Virus record (IMG/VR): IMGVR_UViG_3300034283_002015
Coordinates: 1-63,930 of that record
Strand: one strand, 5' to 3'
DNA from: a virus
DNA length: 63,930 bases
Both the position numbers and the translations under genes were made by a program. Each line of letters begins with the position of its first letter. The stretch's first letter is position 1. Below, one piece after another: positions 11,580 to 19,934 of the stretch. The notes below the pieces were generated by a model, which was not told where the DNA came from, ran no database searches, and worked only from the letters and a program-made list of their open reading frames with translations.

Positions 11580-12800
11580 TTATGCTATATAAATTACCAT
11601 TGGTACTTGATTTATTTCTGTTACACGTGCTGCTGATTCAGCTGCTCTTCTTTCAAGCAATGCTTGACGTGAAGTTTGATCAAAATATTCTCTTAATCTT
11701 AAAATTAAAGCATCTTTAGTAGCTGTAGCTGAAGATAATAAATCTTGTTGATTTAAAGTTACTTCAGCATTAGGAATAGGAACAGTACTATATTTTCCTC
11801 TAACATATCCTAATATTTCTTTAGTTAATGCTAAAGTGTATTCATATATCCAACTTCTACCTACTGAATTTAAAGCATTATAATTTGGATTAGTATAAGG
11901 TACATTTGATGTGTTAGTAATTTTATTTGTACCATCTCCAAACGCTGAATCTAATCTTTCTTGTAATGAAACATATTCAAAATTTAAATACATTCCGTAA
12001 TCTAAATTATTATCCATTTCTTCATTAAAAAATCCAGTTCCAGGAACTGGAAACACTGAGATTACATTATTTGTAATTTCAAAAGTATAATTAGATAAGG
12101 TTATAGTGTTTTGCATCTCAATAGCTTGAATAGTTTGAGCTGTAAAACTTGTAGGCATCATTAAATAATTTGTATAACCCATACCTAAACCATAAGCACC
12201 AGCCGCTGGGACTCCGCCTAAACCTCCTGCCATTGTTCCTAAGAAAGGAGCAAACATTTGAGATACAGCTGGAGGTGGTTGGTAAAATACTCTTTTAATT
12301 TCAATTCCACCTACAATACCTTGAGACTCAGCCCAAGCTTTTAAATCATATCTTTGTACTCCTGGAATTAAAGTTAATCTACCTTTTCTCCAAGTAACGT
12401 TACCTCCTGAACCTGCTTCTTCTCCATATTGTTCAGATAATCTAACAATATTAGCCATTGAAGGAGTAATTAATGCATTATCAGCATCAATAGAAGTTGA
12501 AGCTCCTTCAAATGTAAGATAATTATCTCTAGTTAAAAAAGCATATAATTCATTTCCATATGTAGTAACTGCTTCTTCAAAAGCAGCATATATGTTAATA
12601 TCTTGAAGTTCAATATCCATAATAGGATATCCTAATCTACGAGTAACAAACATAGCTACACTATCAGCGTCTGTTTTAAATTGAGTCTCATTATCATAAA
12701 ATCCAAACGGAGTAGGAGGAATTCCTGATGAAGGAGTATTATAATAAGATGCTGATACTTGAGCAAATGAACTAGAACCAGGCCAAATAGGTATATTCAT
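11580..12800 (-). CDS. neck / head-completion protein gp13-like
   Basis: 406 residues. Residues ~45-90 (VAMFVTRRLGYPIMDIELQD, INIYAAFEEAVTTYGNELYAF) carry the R-R-L-G-Y-P...F-E-E-A signature of connector proteins in marine T4-like phages. A Gly/Ala-rich hydrophobic stretch (MAGGLGGVPAAGAYGLGMGY) is in the middle and a basic helix near the C-terminus (QALLERRAAESAARV). It is longer than T4 gp13 (309). Gene order (gp13-, gp14- and gp15-like) supports a role at the head-tail joint. Confidence 0.6.
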   Translation of the reverse strand: MNIPIWPGSSSFAQVSASYYNTPSSGIPPTPFGFYDNETQFKTDADSVAMFVTRRLGYPIMDIELQDINIYAAFEEAVTTYGNELYAFLTRDNYLTFEGASTSIDADNALITPSMANIVRLSEQYGEEAGSGGNVTWRKGRLTLIPGVQRYDLKAWAESQGIVGGIEIKRVFYQPPPAVSQMFAPFLGTMAGGLGGVPAAGAYGLGMGYTNYLMMPTSFTAQTIQAIEMQNTITLSNYTFEITNNVISVFPVPGTGFFNEEMDNNLDYGMYLNFEYVSLQERLDSAFGDGTNKITNTSNVPYTNPNYNALNSVGRSWIYEYTLALTKEILGYVRGKYSTVPIPNAEVTLNQQDLLSSATATKDALILRLREYFDQTSRQALLERRAAESAARVTEINQVPMVIYIA

Positions 12801-12809
12801 ATTATTTTA

Positions 12810-13244
12810 TTAAATAGTTACAATGTAATATTCTATTGAAGCTGCGCTTGATGAAGGTTGTGCTTTAACTGACTGAATATCACTAAAATTAAAACTACCA
12901 GTACCAACACTTACACTTCCTGTCATTTTACTTGTAGATATCATATATGAACTACCTGTAGCAATTAAATAACTCATAGCTTCTGTTGAAGAAGATACAA
13001 TTAATTTAATTGGTGTAACAGTTGAATTGTTAGTTACTCTAACATACTGAACACTACTTGTTACAAATGTTCCAGCACCTGGTACTGAATCCATTGAAAA
13101 TAATGTAGTAACTGAGCTAGTAGGGATACTAAGGATTCTGTTATCTACAAAATTAACATTGTTAATGGTGTTAGTAACAGAAGATCCTACGTTATCTCCA
13201 TTTAATGTTAAAATTTCAAATATTTGGGAAGTGAAAGTTGCCAT
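12810..13244 (-). CDS. hypothetical Ser/Thr-rich virion protein
   Basis: 144 residues, rich in Ser, Thr and Val, with alternating hydrophobic residues suggesting an all-beta fold. It has no Cys, no membrane segment and no recognisable family. It sits between PhoH and the gp13-like neck gene; an ATATTTATAA element ends 9 nt before its ATG. A small beta-rich protein here could be a head decoration or neck whisker component, but that is a guess. It resembles the 74-residue protein at 19709-19933 in style only. Confidence 0.6.
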   Translation of the reverse strand: MATFTSQIFEILTLNGDNVGSSVTNTINNVNFVDNRILSIPTSSVTTLFSMDSVPGAGTFVTSSVQYVRVTNNSTVTPIKLIVSSSTEAMSYLIATGSSYMISTSKMTGSVSVGTGSFNFSDIQSVKAQPSSSAASIEYYIVTI

Positions 13245-13253
13245 GCCTTTTAA

Positions 13254-13263
13254 TTATAAATAT
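13254..13263 (-). promoter_or_regulatory. ATATTTATAA element upstream of the 12810-13244 gene
   Basis: The minus strand reads ATATTTATAA nine bases before the ATG at 13244. It is one of nine near-identical elements placed just upstream of gene starts in this window. The plus strand of the same site reads TATAAATA, the T4 late promoter consensus, so orientation and function are open. Confidence 0.45.
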
Positions 13264-13280
13264 CAAAAAAATATGGTTCC

Positions 13281-13994
13281 TTACTTAACTTTAACATTGG
13301 TCATGCCTCTTTCGTAAGCATCATTATATAATTCAATTAAGTCTTCAACTATTGGATTTCTATGGTTAGTAGTTAATTTAATTCCAATCAAGTTTTTAAT
13401 TTTTGACGCAGCTGTGTATAAAAATTTAAATCCAGAGTCACGTTTATTTTTTAAATCTACTTGATTATCATCACCACATACTATCATTTTAGAATCAATA
13501 CCAATACGAGTAACAATCATTTCCATTTGTTCATGGGTTACGTTTTGAGCTTCATCTACAATAACAATTGAGTTAACAAATGTTCTACCACGCATAAATG
13601 ATACAGGTACAATTTCTATATTACCTTCGGCTATATGTTTTTCTATAGCAACTTTATCATATAGTAAAAACATATTTTGATAAATTGGTTGAACCCAAGG
13701 ATCCATTTTTTCTCTTAAATCACCAGGTAAAAAACCAATTTCTTCTTTTGACACTGTAGGTCTAGTAATAATTACTTTTTCTACTTCTTTCATAAATAGC
13801 TTTTCTAATGCTATCTGACATGCTAATAAGGTTTTACCTGAACCTGCTGAACCAGCTAATAATGTAACTGTATTATTTAAAATTTTTTCTTTTGCTTGCT
13901 TCTGTTCTTCGTTTAATTGAATTTTAAATTTAATAGGAGTTTTAGGTTTACGTTTTTCTTTGAAGATCTCGTCCTCATGATGATTTGAACTCAT
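13281..13994 (-). CDS. phoH: PhoH-like ATPase
   Basis: 237 residues, a full PhoH ATPase domain with Walker A AGSAGSGKT (about residues 47-55) and Walker B IVIVDEAQN. GRTFVNSIVIVDEAQNVTHE and the conserved Asn-His-Arg near the C-terminus (LTTNHRNPIVEDL) also fit the family. PhoH genes are common in marine and T4-like phages; the protein has been proposed to act in RNA metabolism or phosphate-stress responses, but its phage role is unsettled. It is preceded by a ~220-base gap holding the capsid terminator and a possible promoter, so it probably starts its own unit. Confidence 0.92.
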   Translation of the reverse strand: MSSNHHEDEIFKEKRKPKTPIKFKIQLNEEQKQAKEKILNNTVTLLAGSAGSGKTLLACQIALEKLFMKEVEKVIITRPTVSKEEIGFLPGDLREKMDPWVQPIYQNMFLLYDKVAIEKHIAEGNIEIVPVSFMRGRTFVNSIVIVDEAQNVTHEQMEMIVTRIGIDSKMIVCGDDNQVDLKNKRDSGFKFLYTAASKIKNLIGIKLTTNHRNPIVEDLIELYNDAYERGMTNVKVK

Positions 13995-14064
13995 AATACA
14001 GTCGTTTAGTGAATAAAATTGTTGATTTGTTGATTAGCCCGTCTAATACAGCGGGTAAATATGA

Positions 14065-14095
14065 GATAATATAGTTGTGTATATTAATATTCAAA
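14065..14095 (-). promoter_or_regulatory. possible promoter of the phoH unit (TTTG / TATATT type)
   Basis: On the minus strand TTTG (14095-14092) is followed after 18 nt by TATATT, close to the Bacteroidota -33/-7 layout. It lies downstream of the capsid terminator and ~70 nt before the phoH ATG. Weak evidence in an AT-rich gap. Confidence 0.3.
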
Positions 14096-14163
14096 TTGAT
14101 AATAAGCGGTATTTTAGCAATATTTCCACTCATAAAACTTATTAGTTTTCAATACATATAGAC

Positions 14164-14190
14164 AAAAAAAGGACTCGCAATGCGAGTCCC
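14164..14190 (-). terminator. intrinsic terminator after the major capsid gene
   Basis: The minus strand has an 8-9 bp GC-rich stem (GGACTCGC / GCGAGTCC, arms 14171-14178 and 14182-14189) followed directly by seven T residues (14170-14164). It starts 26 nt after the gp23 stop. Confidence 0.88.
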
Positions 14191-14215
14191 TTCTTTTTAT
14201 TCTATTAATTTAGAA

Positions 14216-15892
14216 TTAAATAGTATTTAATCCTTGGATATAGATCTTACCATAAAATTCTGGTCTTAACATTTTCTTAGCGTAACGAGTTAATAAACCT
14301 TTACGTGGAGTAAATGTATCTGGATCGTACACAAGTGGAGTCATAATTAATGGAACATATGGAGCAAATACAGCACCAGCTTCTAAGAATTGTGAACCTC
14401 TGTAACCTAATAACATGATATTTTCAGTCATGTAAGGGTTTTTGTAAACTGTGTAACGGCCATTTAATTGACCTGCTTTTTGTACACCGAAAGCGTATTC
14501 CATTTGAGCAGCATCACCATTGTTGTTAGAAGCAAATCCTGGGATTGATTCTAATACTGTAGCTACAGTTGGAGATGTAACGATGAAGTTAGCACCACCT
14601 CTTAAAGTTAATTGGTGAATTTTGTTGCTTAATTTTTGGATTTTAGTTCCTAAAGTTTGGAACCATTGGCCTTGTGTGTTGTAGAACGCTGAACCAGCTG
14701 TTGAGAAAGTAGCTGTAGCTGGGTTGTAAACGTTGTTGTTAACTGTTGACCAGTACTCAGTACCCGCAGCAGCATCTTCGATCAACATATCTAAGATTTC
14801 AAGATCAATTTCCATTGAAATGTACTCAGACATGATGTTTGTTACTTCAGCTTCAGCATCAATGTTTTGGTAAGCAGCTAAATCTTGTGAGAATTCAGGT
14901 GTCCATACTGCTTTCAATTTTTTAGTTTTAGCAGTGATGGCTTGTGATTGCATTTTAACATTAATCTCAGGAATAACGATAGATGAGTTATCTTGAGCAT
15001 TTGGAACTGCGAATGATGACGAATCTTCAAAATCACCTACGTTATACGGGCTCATTTGAGTAGCTTTGTTATACAAAATTGTATAAGCACCTGAGTTAGC
15101 AATTGTAGCTGAAGAAGCACTCACAAAGAATGTAATAGTGTTGTTTGTGTAATCAAATGTAGTAAACTGTTGTAAGTTATTAGCAGCAGTAATAGCTGAA
15201 CCTGATAAAATTAAGAAACCTCTAACAGCATCCATATCAAATGAAGGGATGTTTGTAGAAGCAGTTACTAATGTGATTGCTTTGATTTGACCTGCAGCAA
15301 CTGAAGCTGAGTAATCTGAATCAAAGTTAGTTGTAGCTAACGTACCTGAAACGATAAGTGAACCAGTTGCAATTGTGATTGCCGATGATGAGAATTGGTT
15401 GGTAGAGTAAGTGAAACGACCTGTTCCGTATAAACCACCTGATGGTGCTGGAGTTGCAAACGGGAATTCACCTGTTGCATTTCTGTTACCATACAATGAA
15501 CTACCTACTGCAAATGGATCTTTAGCTGTTCCGTATTGGAAGTCTAAGAAGAACACAAGACCTGAAGGCATTGACATTGGTTGAACTGAAACAAATTCTT
15601 TTGCTGCAATTTGAGCAAATACTTTACGTACTAAAGGTAAAGCAATACCAGCCCAGTTTTCTGATTGACCAACAGAGAATGAACCTGCTGATGAACCTCC
15701 ACCTGTATCTGATTGTTCCATAACTAATTGCTTAGCTTGGTTTTCTAATAATAAAGACATGTTGTTTGCCTCTACATTTGTTAAGCCTTCTAATAGACCC
15801 GTTTTGTTCCATTTAGAAGACAATTTAGCTGCATCGCTTTGGAGTGATTTCCAAGGACTAGCTGATTCTAATAATGATTGAATTGTGCTCAT
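14216..15892 (-). CDS. 23: major capsid protein gp23
   Basis: 558 residues against 521 in T4. The N-terminus (MSTIQSLLESASPWKSL...) resembles the T4 gp23 propeptide. A probable maturation site for the gp21-type protease is VME59|Q60 just before SDTGGGSSAGSF, matching T4 cleavage after residue 65. FVSVQPMSMPSGLVFFLDFQ corresponds to the gp23 block containing VQPMNSPTG. The C-terminal TPLVYDPDTFTPRKGLLTRY and the closing GKIYIQGL also fit the family. It forms the head shell. It lies 28 nt after the scaffold gene and ends at a strong terminator, as expected for the most abundant late transcript. There is no Shine-Dalgarno; the leader is a run of A and T. Confidence 0.95.
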   Translation of the reverse strand: MSTIQSLLESASPWKSLQSDAAKLSSKWNKTGLLEGLTNVEANNMSLLLENQAKQLVMEQSDTGGGSSAGSFSVGQSENWAGIALPLVRKVFAQIAAKEFVSVQPMSMPSGLVFFLDFQYGTAKDPFAVGSSLYGNRNATGEFPFATPAPSGGLYGTGRFTYSTNQFSSSAITIATGSLIVSGTLATTNFDSDYSASVAAGQIKAITLVTASTNIPSFDMDAVRGFLILSGSAITAANNLQQFTTFDYTNNTITFFVSASSATIANSGAYTILYNKATQMSPYNVGDFEDSSSFAVPNAQDNSSIVIPEINVKMQSQAITAKTKKLKAVWTPEFSQDLAAYQNIDAEAEVTNIMSEYISMEIDLEILDMLIEDAAAGTEYWSTVNNNVYNPATATFSTAGSAFYNTQGQWFQTLGTKIQKLSNKIHQLTLRGGANFIVTSPTVATVLESIPGFASNNNGDAAQMEYAFGVQKAGQLNGRYTVYKNPYMTENIMLLGYRGSQFLEAGAVFAPYVPLIMTPLVYDPDTFTPRKGLLTRYAKKMLRPEFYGKIYIQGLNTI

Positions 15893-15920
15893 TTTTTTTA
15901 AAATTTTTTTTTAAATTGTT

Positions 15921-16979
15921 TTATTTAATAATTCCTGCTATTTTTTGCATTCTTTTGAATGTGTCATTAACTTCTACAATAGGTTTTCTTGCCGATGGCA
16001 TGATACCTGTTGTTTTAGATGCTAAACTAGTTTTCAATGATTCATTAACATGTGATTTAGAAGTTTCTTTTAAACCTTCTGATAATGTTTCGAATACTAA
16101 TTTAGTTTCTTTTACTGTTGATGCTTTATCAAATGCATTTAAAACCTTTACTTTTTGTGACTCGGTTAAGTTTTTAGCTTTGAAAATTTTGTTAGTGTAA
16201 AGTAATTTCGCATTTAACAAATTAACTTCATTGATGTCAGTTCTCATAGTAGCAATAGTTGACATAGCTTCTTCTAACTCTTTTTTAAGTTTAGTCATTT
16301 CTTCTTTGTCTTTCTTGTCTTCTTTGTCACCTTTTTTCTTAGCTTCGTCTAATGCGATTTCAGCTAAAATTTCATCAATTGAAACTTCTTCTTCTTCACT
16401 TTCCATTTCTTCGCCTTCTTCACCTTCCATGCCTTCACCAGCTTCTAATTCGCCAGATTCAACCATGTCTTTAATTACGTCTTCAATGAATGATTTTAAC
16501 TCTTCTTCAGTCATGTCTTCAATGTTGATTTCTTCTTCAGTTTCAACTTCTTCTTCACCTTCTGCTTCGTTTAATTCTTCTTTTTTCATTTCGTCGTCTT
16601 CAGCATGCATGTTTTCGTCTTTCATGTCTGCTTCTAATTCAGCTAATAATTCGTCAAGATTAAGTTCATCTAATTCTTCTTCAGCTACATTACCATGTGC
16701 TGTTGGACCTTTTGGGTTGTTGATTAGATCTTCTTCTTCTTTAACTTCTTTGTAGCCCATTAAGTTTTCTTCTTTTTTAGAATACATTTCTTCCATATCA
16801 TCCATCTCTGCTTCTTCAACATCCATTTCTTCCATTTCTGCAAGTTTAGCTGATAGCATAGATTTTAATTGTGGAGTAAAGTGTTCTTCAAGTGCTGCTT
16901 TTGCGCTTGCTATTGCTGTTTCTTTAACAACTTTAGCGTCTTCGATTGCTTCTTTAAGCAAATCTCTGTTTTTACTCAT
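15921..16979 (-). CDS. prohead core scaffold, gp22-like, with C-terminal MQK-AGI tag
   Basis: 352 residues from ATG 16979. A GTG at 17009 would add ten residues, but the ATG has the better leader. The middle third is extremely acidic (Glu/Asp runs with Met), followed by a Lys/Glu coiled-coil region, as in T4-type core scaffolds. The N-terminus MSKNRDLLKEAIEDAK contains L-x-E, a possible gp21 site. The last residues, VNDTFKRMQKIAGIIK, match a peptide found at the ends of four other proteins in this window. It lies directly upstream of the capsid gene, the T4 order 22-23. In T4 the scaffold shapes the prohead and is digested by gp21. It is longer than T4 gp22 (269). Confidence 0.8.
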   Translation of the reverse strand: MSKNRDLLKEAIEDAKVVKETAIASAKAALEEHFTPQLKSMLSAKLAEMEEMDVEEAEMDDMEEMYSKKEENLMGYKEVKEEEDLINNPKGPTAHGNVAEEELDELNLDELLAELEADMKDENMHAEDDEMKKEELNEAEGEEEVETEEEINIEDMTEEELKSFIEDVIKDMVESGELEAGEGMEGEEGEEMESEEEEVSIDEILAEIALDEAKKKGDKEDKKDKEEMTKLKKELEEAMSTIATMRTDINEVNLLNAKLLYTNKIFKAKNLTESQKVKVLNAFDKASTVKETKLVFETLSEGLKETSKSHVNESLKTSLASKTTGIMPSARKPIVEVNDTFKRMQKIAGIIK

Positions 16980-17033
16980 TTGTCCTAAAATTTTGTTTGG
17001 GAAATACACTTATTTAAAGTGTAATAGAATTGT

Positions 17034-17041
17034 TATTTATA
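17034..17041 (-). promoter_or_regulatory. T4-type late promoter box before the scaffold-capsid genes
   Basis: The minus strand reads TATAAATA, the exact T4 late promoter consensus, in the sense orientation, 55 nt before the scaffold ATG and just downstream of a terminator. It would start the scaffold-capsid transcript. Confidence 0.5.
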
Positions 17042-17116
17042 GATACTGCAAATGCGATTGCGGGCAGTATATTCTAATATACATATGTCCAGATTATCTA
17101 AAACACACAGAAGTGT

Positions 17117-17145
17117 AAAGAGAAAGCTCTTCTTTTGGAAGAGCC
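17117..17145 (-). terminator. terminator after the secreted nuclease gene
   Basis: On the minus strand GCTCTTC - CAAAA - GAAGAGC (arms 17144-17138 and 17132-17126) is followed by TTTCTCTTT. It begins 7 nt after the nuclease stop codon. Confidence 0.75.
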
Positions 17146-17150
17146 ATGTT

Positions 17151-17744
17151 TTATTTACAATTACACTTAAACGTGTTTAAGTCTTTTGATGTAGGGGCAA
17201 TGTTAAGAAAATAATAACAATACTTAGTGTTACCTACTTTTAATTCTTTATAGAATCCTTTAGGTATTGCCGCGTTTGTAGGTACACGTTTAGGTACTTT
17301 ATCGTAATCTAATCTAACATATACTGATACAGTAGTTGTTTTTGCTTGTTCACGTTCCCATATTTCTAATGCTTTCCAAGGACCACGATTAAGTGATTGT
17401 TGTTGCATTGCTGAATTAATATAGGTAAATGTTGAGTATAACATTTCTTTAGTACAGTTAAATGAAGCAGCAGGAGCAATATGTCCTTTGTCCCACTCAT
17501 TATTAACATAATCTTCGTTATCAGATGTTTTAATGTTTTTGTCTGTGTAGAATTCCATACCTGCTCTAGAAGCGGTACCTGTAGGACATTTAACAGTATA
17601 AGTAACCCATTTAGGTTGTTCTAAAATTTCAGAATATACAATACGAAAGTTAGGAGTTTGATAGTTAACACTATCTCTTAATTTAGTTTGTCCAAAAACT
17701 ACTGTTGATAGGCAAACTAATATTACTAGAAATAAATTTTTCAT
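17151..17744 (-). CDS. secreted DNA/RNA non-specific endonuclease (Serratia nuclease family)
   Basis: 197 residues from ATG 17744, 1 nt after the gp21 stop. A longer start at 17774 would overlap gp21 and spoil the signal peptide. MKNLFLVILVCLSTVVFG|Q is a signal peptide ending before Gln, as is usual in Bacteroidota. The core has DKGHIAPAASF (the D-x-G-H motif with the catalytic His) and NSAMQQQSLNRGPWKALE, with the metal-binding Asn and the Glu of this beta-beta-alpha-metal family. The enzyme would be exported and cut nucleic acid in the periplasm or outside. Its place between prohead protease and scaffold is unusual. It could degrade host or competitor DNA at lysis, or clear DNA from debris; both are inference. 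Confidence 0.88.
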   Translation of the reverse strand: MKNLFLVILVCLSTVVFGQTKLRDSVNYQTPNFRIVYSEILEQPKWVTYTVKCPTGTASRAGMEFYTDKNIKTSDNEDYVNNEWDKGHIAPAASFNCTKEMLYSTFTYINSAMQQQSLNRGPWKALEIWEREQAKTTTVSVYVRLDYDKVPKRVPTNAAIPKGFYKELKVGNTKYCYYFLNIAPTSKDLNTFKCNCK

Positions 17745-17745
17745 G

Positions 17746-18351
17746 TTAGAATAACGGACATGATCCATTAGCACATAGAATATCAGTAATAATTGAATTA
17801 ATTTTACCGTATTGATTTGTACCTGGAGTATATGATTCGTTTAAGTTGGTTGGTTGCATCCATGAACCAGGATTAGAAGGTGTTGAAACAAAATCCCAAC
17901 ATAGTAATTCAAAGTCATCTTGTACTTCCATTACATTACCTTTTTGTTCTAACGAACCCATTCCTCTTGATGATACACCTACTGTAATACCACTTTCAAT
18001 TAATGCTTTTAAGATGTTACCAGATGGAGTAGGTAAAATTTCAATTAAACCCATTACATTATCTCCATTCCACCAGCATTTTTTAATATTATGTGAAACA
18101 TTTTTTAAGTTAATAATTGAAGAATCTGGGTGGTCTAATTCACCTAATGCTCTGTTTTCTCGAACTGATTCCATGTAGCGATCCATTTCACGTTCCCATA
18201 ATTCTTTAGCGTAATATCTACCATTACCGTTTTTTACTTCGACAGTAGCTAACACACCTTCTACTAATATGTTACCTCCAGGATTAGTTCCTTCAGTTAA
18301 CCTAACAGCTTTAGGAGAAAATAATTGTGTTTCAATTAATACTTGTCTCAT
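17746..18351 (-). CDS. 21: prohead core protease gp21
   Basis: 201 residues, close to T4 gp21 (212). It has the ELDHPD motif (catalytic His74), GVSSRGMGS (nucleophile Ser127 or Ser128) and a downstream DFELLCWDFVSTPSNPG block, all typical of the S80 / U9 prohead protease family. In T4 the enzyme cleaves capsid, scaffold and internal proteins after (L/I)-x-E. It lies upstream of scaffold and capsid with only the nuclease gene between. The many (L/I/V)-x-E leaders in this window are its likely substrates. Confidence 0.9.
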   Translation of the reverse strand: MRQVLIETQLFSPKAVRLTEGTNPGGNILVEGVLATVEVKNGNGRYYAKELWEREMDRYMESVRENRALGELDHPDSSIINLKNVSHNIKKCWWNGDNVMGLIEILPTPSGNILKALIESGITVGVSSRGMGSLEQKGNVMEVQDDFELLCWDFVSTPSNPGSWMQPTNLNESYTPGTNQYGKINSIITDILCANGSCPLF

Positions 18352-18357
18352 ATTACG

Positions 18358-19695
18358 TTAATTTGTATTTCTATTACTTATAATTTTTTCAATTGCATTT
18401 TTTCTTCCTCCAAATCCCTTAACACCTTGACCACTTAATATATCTCTTAATTCATCATCTGTTATATTACGATCATTAATTTGCTTTTGGTATTTCATTA
18501 ACAACATGTTTTCAGATCTATTATCTGCCTCTTTACCTAACTCTTCAGGTGATCGCTTTAATGGTGTTACATCTGGGTTTGAAGAAGGTCTTGATAATAT
18601 ATCTCGGTCATGAATACCTTCTTTAATAGTTTTAGCTTTAGGTAAATCACCATATCCGCTTGACTTATATTTACCTTTAGGTGCAATTGTTAATTTTTCA
18701 GTTTTAAATCCTACTCCTTTAGTTCCAAACATAGCATTTTTAGCATAATAGTTTATGTCTTTAACCATGTTTTTAAGTACAATTTGTTTTAACTCATCAA
18801 CTGTTTTAGTTTTGTTTTTAGGATCTTTCATTTCAGCATAGTAGCCATTTAAGAAAGATGTACCATAAACATTATCAATATTTTTCTTATCTTCAGTATT
18901 ATATTGATCAGCTAAATCTTTTTTAACTTGTTTAGATGGTTTTTTAAACTCATCATAATCACCATATAGTTTTCTATTTGGAACACCAATGACTTCTGAT
19001 AATGTTTCTTCTTTAACTGGTCTTAACAACATTGGTTTAGTTACAAATAACTCTCTACCATCTTCTGTCTTGCCTTTAATTTGTTTAATTTTGCCATCTA
19101 CTTTATCTACTAAAGTAATTTCTACTTTATCATCACCAATCATAGCTTTATCACCAACTTTAACTTTAGAGCCAAATGATAAATCACTATGTGAAGTACC
19201 TAATACATCACCTTCATTTGTATTTAAAAGAGGTTTTATATCTTGTGTAAATATTTCAGTTTCAGTGAATTTCTTTCCATCAGCCATTATAATCATATCA
19301 AGATCTTCTTTTTTAAGTTCTCCTGATTTAAGAGCATTAAATAAATCAATAGCTCTAGTGATGTTTTTATCATTTAATAATTTAGCACCTCCATTACGCT
19401 TTATCATACCTACAGCCTGCCCAAAGGGACCATCAGAAGCTGAAGTCATATCTACTGCCTCATTACTTGTATTTTCTCTAAAAATTTCTAACCAAGATGA
19501 TGATGGTTTGTGACTAATTACACCACCAATACCTTCACTTAAAATACTTTTTGATTTAAGTACACTTATAGTTGTATTATAATCAGAATATTGATTAATA
19601 TAATTTGGAAATAAAATTCTTGCTTGTTTTAAGAAATGATCTTTGTTTCCTTTTCCTTCTTTAATAAGGATGTATTGTTCTTGTAATGTTTTCAT
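18358..19695 (-). CDS. hypothetical prohead-associated protein
   Basis: 445 residues. The N-terminus (MKTLQEQYILIKEGKGNKDH, FLKQARILFPNYI, ...KSKSILSEG) resembles a head-cluster protein seen in marine T4-like phages near gp20-gp21; I cannot name a function. Residues ~160-235 contain a Lys/Val/Asp-rich beta segment (GSKVKVGDKAMIGDDKVEIT) like a small SH3/KOW-type fold. The C-terminal ~30 residues are basic. L-x-E and I-x-E motifs near the N-terminus (IKEG, LSEG) would allow gp21 processing. It lies 6 nt upstream of the protease, so it is probably a core or internal head component. Confidence 0.6.
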   Translation of the reverse strand: MKTLQEQYILIKEGKGNKDHFLKQARILFPNYINQYSDYNTTISVLKSKSILSEGIGGVISHKPSSSWLEIFRENTSNEAVDMTSASDGPFGQAVGMIKRNGGAKLLNDKNITRAIDLFNALKSGELKKEDLDMIIMADGKKFTETEIFTQDIKPLLNTNEGDVLGTSHSDLSFGSKVKVGDKAMIGDDKVEITLVDKVDGKIKQIKGKTEDGRELFVTKPMLLRPVKEETLSEVIGVPNRKLYGDYDEFKKPSKQVKKDLADQYNTEDKKNIDNVYGTSFLNGYYAEMKDPKNKTKTVDELKQIVLKNMVKDINYYAKNAMFGTKGVGFKTEKLTIAPKGKYKSSGYGDLPKAKTIKEGIHDRDILSRPSSNPDVTPLKRSPEELGKEADNRSENMLLMKYQKQINDRNITDDELRDILSGQGVKGFGGRKNAIEKIISNRNTN

Positions 19696-19708
19696 TTATA
19701 ATGAGTTA

Positions 19709-19933
19709 TTAATTGTAAAATAATACTGCTCCTGATGATAAAGAAGCACTAGTTACATAAATAGGAACAGTGAATCCAGCGGGTACAACCCAAGGAGTTG
19801 TTAATGGAGATCCATTAAAATCTTTTATACCAGTGAATGTAGCTGATCCTGATACTACTGTAAAGCCAGCGTATGAACCAGTGATTGATGTTGTAGTTAC
19901 TATTCCGGTTGTATTAACAGGTATATTTGCCAT
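19709..19933 (-). CDS. small hypothetical beta-rich protein
   Basis: 74 residues, rich in Thr, Ser, Val and Gly, with no Cys or membrane helix (MANIPVNTTGIVTTTSITGS...). It is packed tightly: the preceding gene ends 1 nt before its ATG and the next begins 13 nt after its stop. A small beta protein in the head cluster could be a decoration or plug protein, but no family is recognised. Confidence 0.55.
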   Translation of the reverse strand: MANIPVNTTGIVTTTSITGSYAGFTVVSGSATFTGIKDFNGSPLTTPWVVPAGFTVPIYVTSASLSSGAVLFYN

Positions 19934-19934
19934 A

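Noticed and set aside
16231-16755. Plus-strand Ser-rich frame of 174 residues
   Set aside because: It is the antisense of the Glu-rich scaffold segment (GAA/GAG read as TTC/CTC), with no independent support.
16980-17009. GTG start extending the scaffold by ten residues
   Set aside because: The extension (..YFPNKILGQ) has no leader character. The ATG at 16979 has a better upstream sequence and gives the expected MSKNRDLLKEA helix.
17745-17774. Upstream ATG for the secreted nuclease
   Set aside because: It would overlap the protease gene by 29 bases and put ten charged residues in front of the signal peptide.
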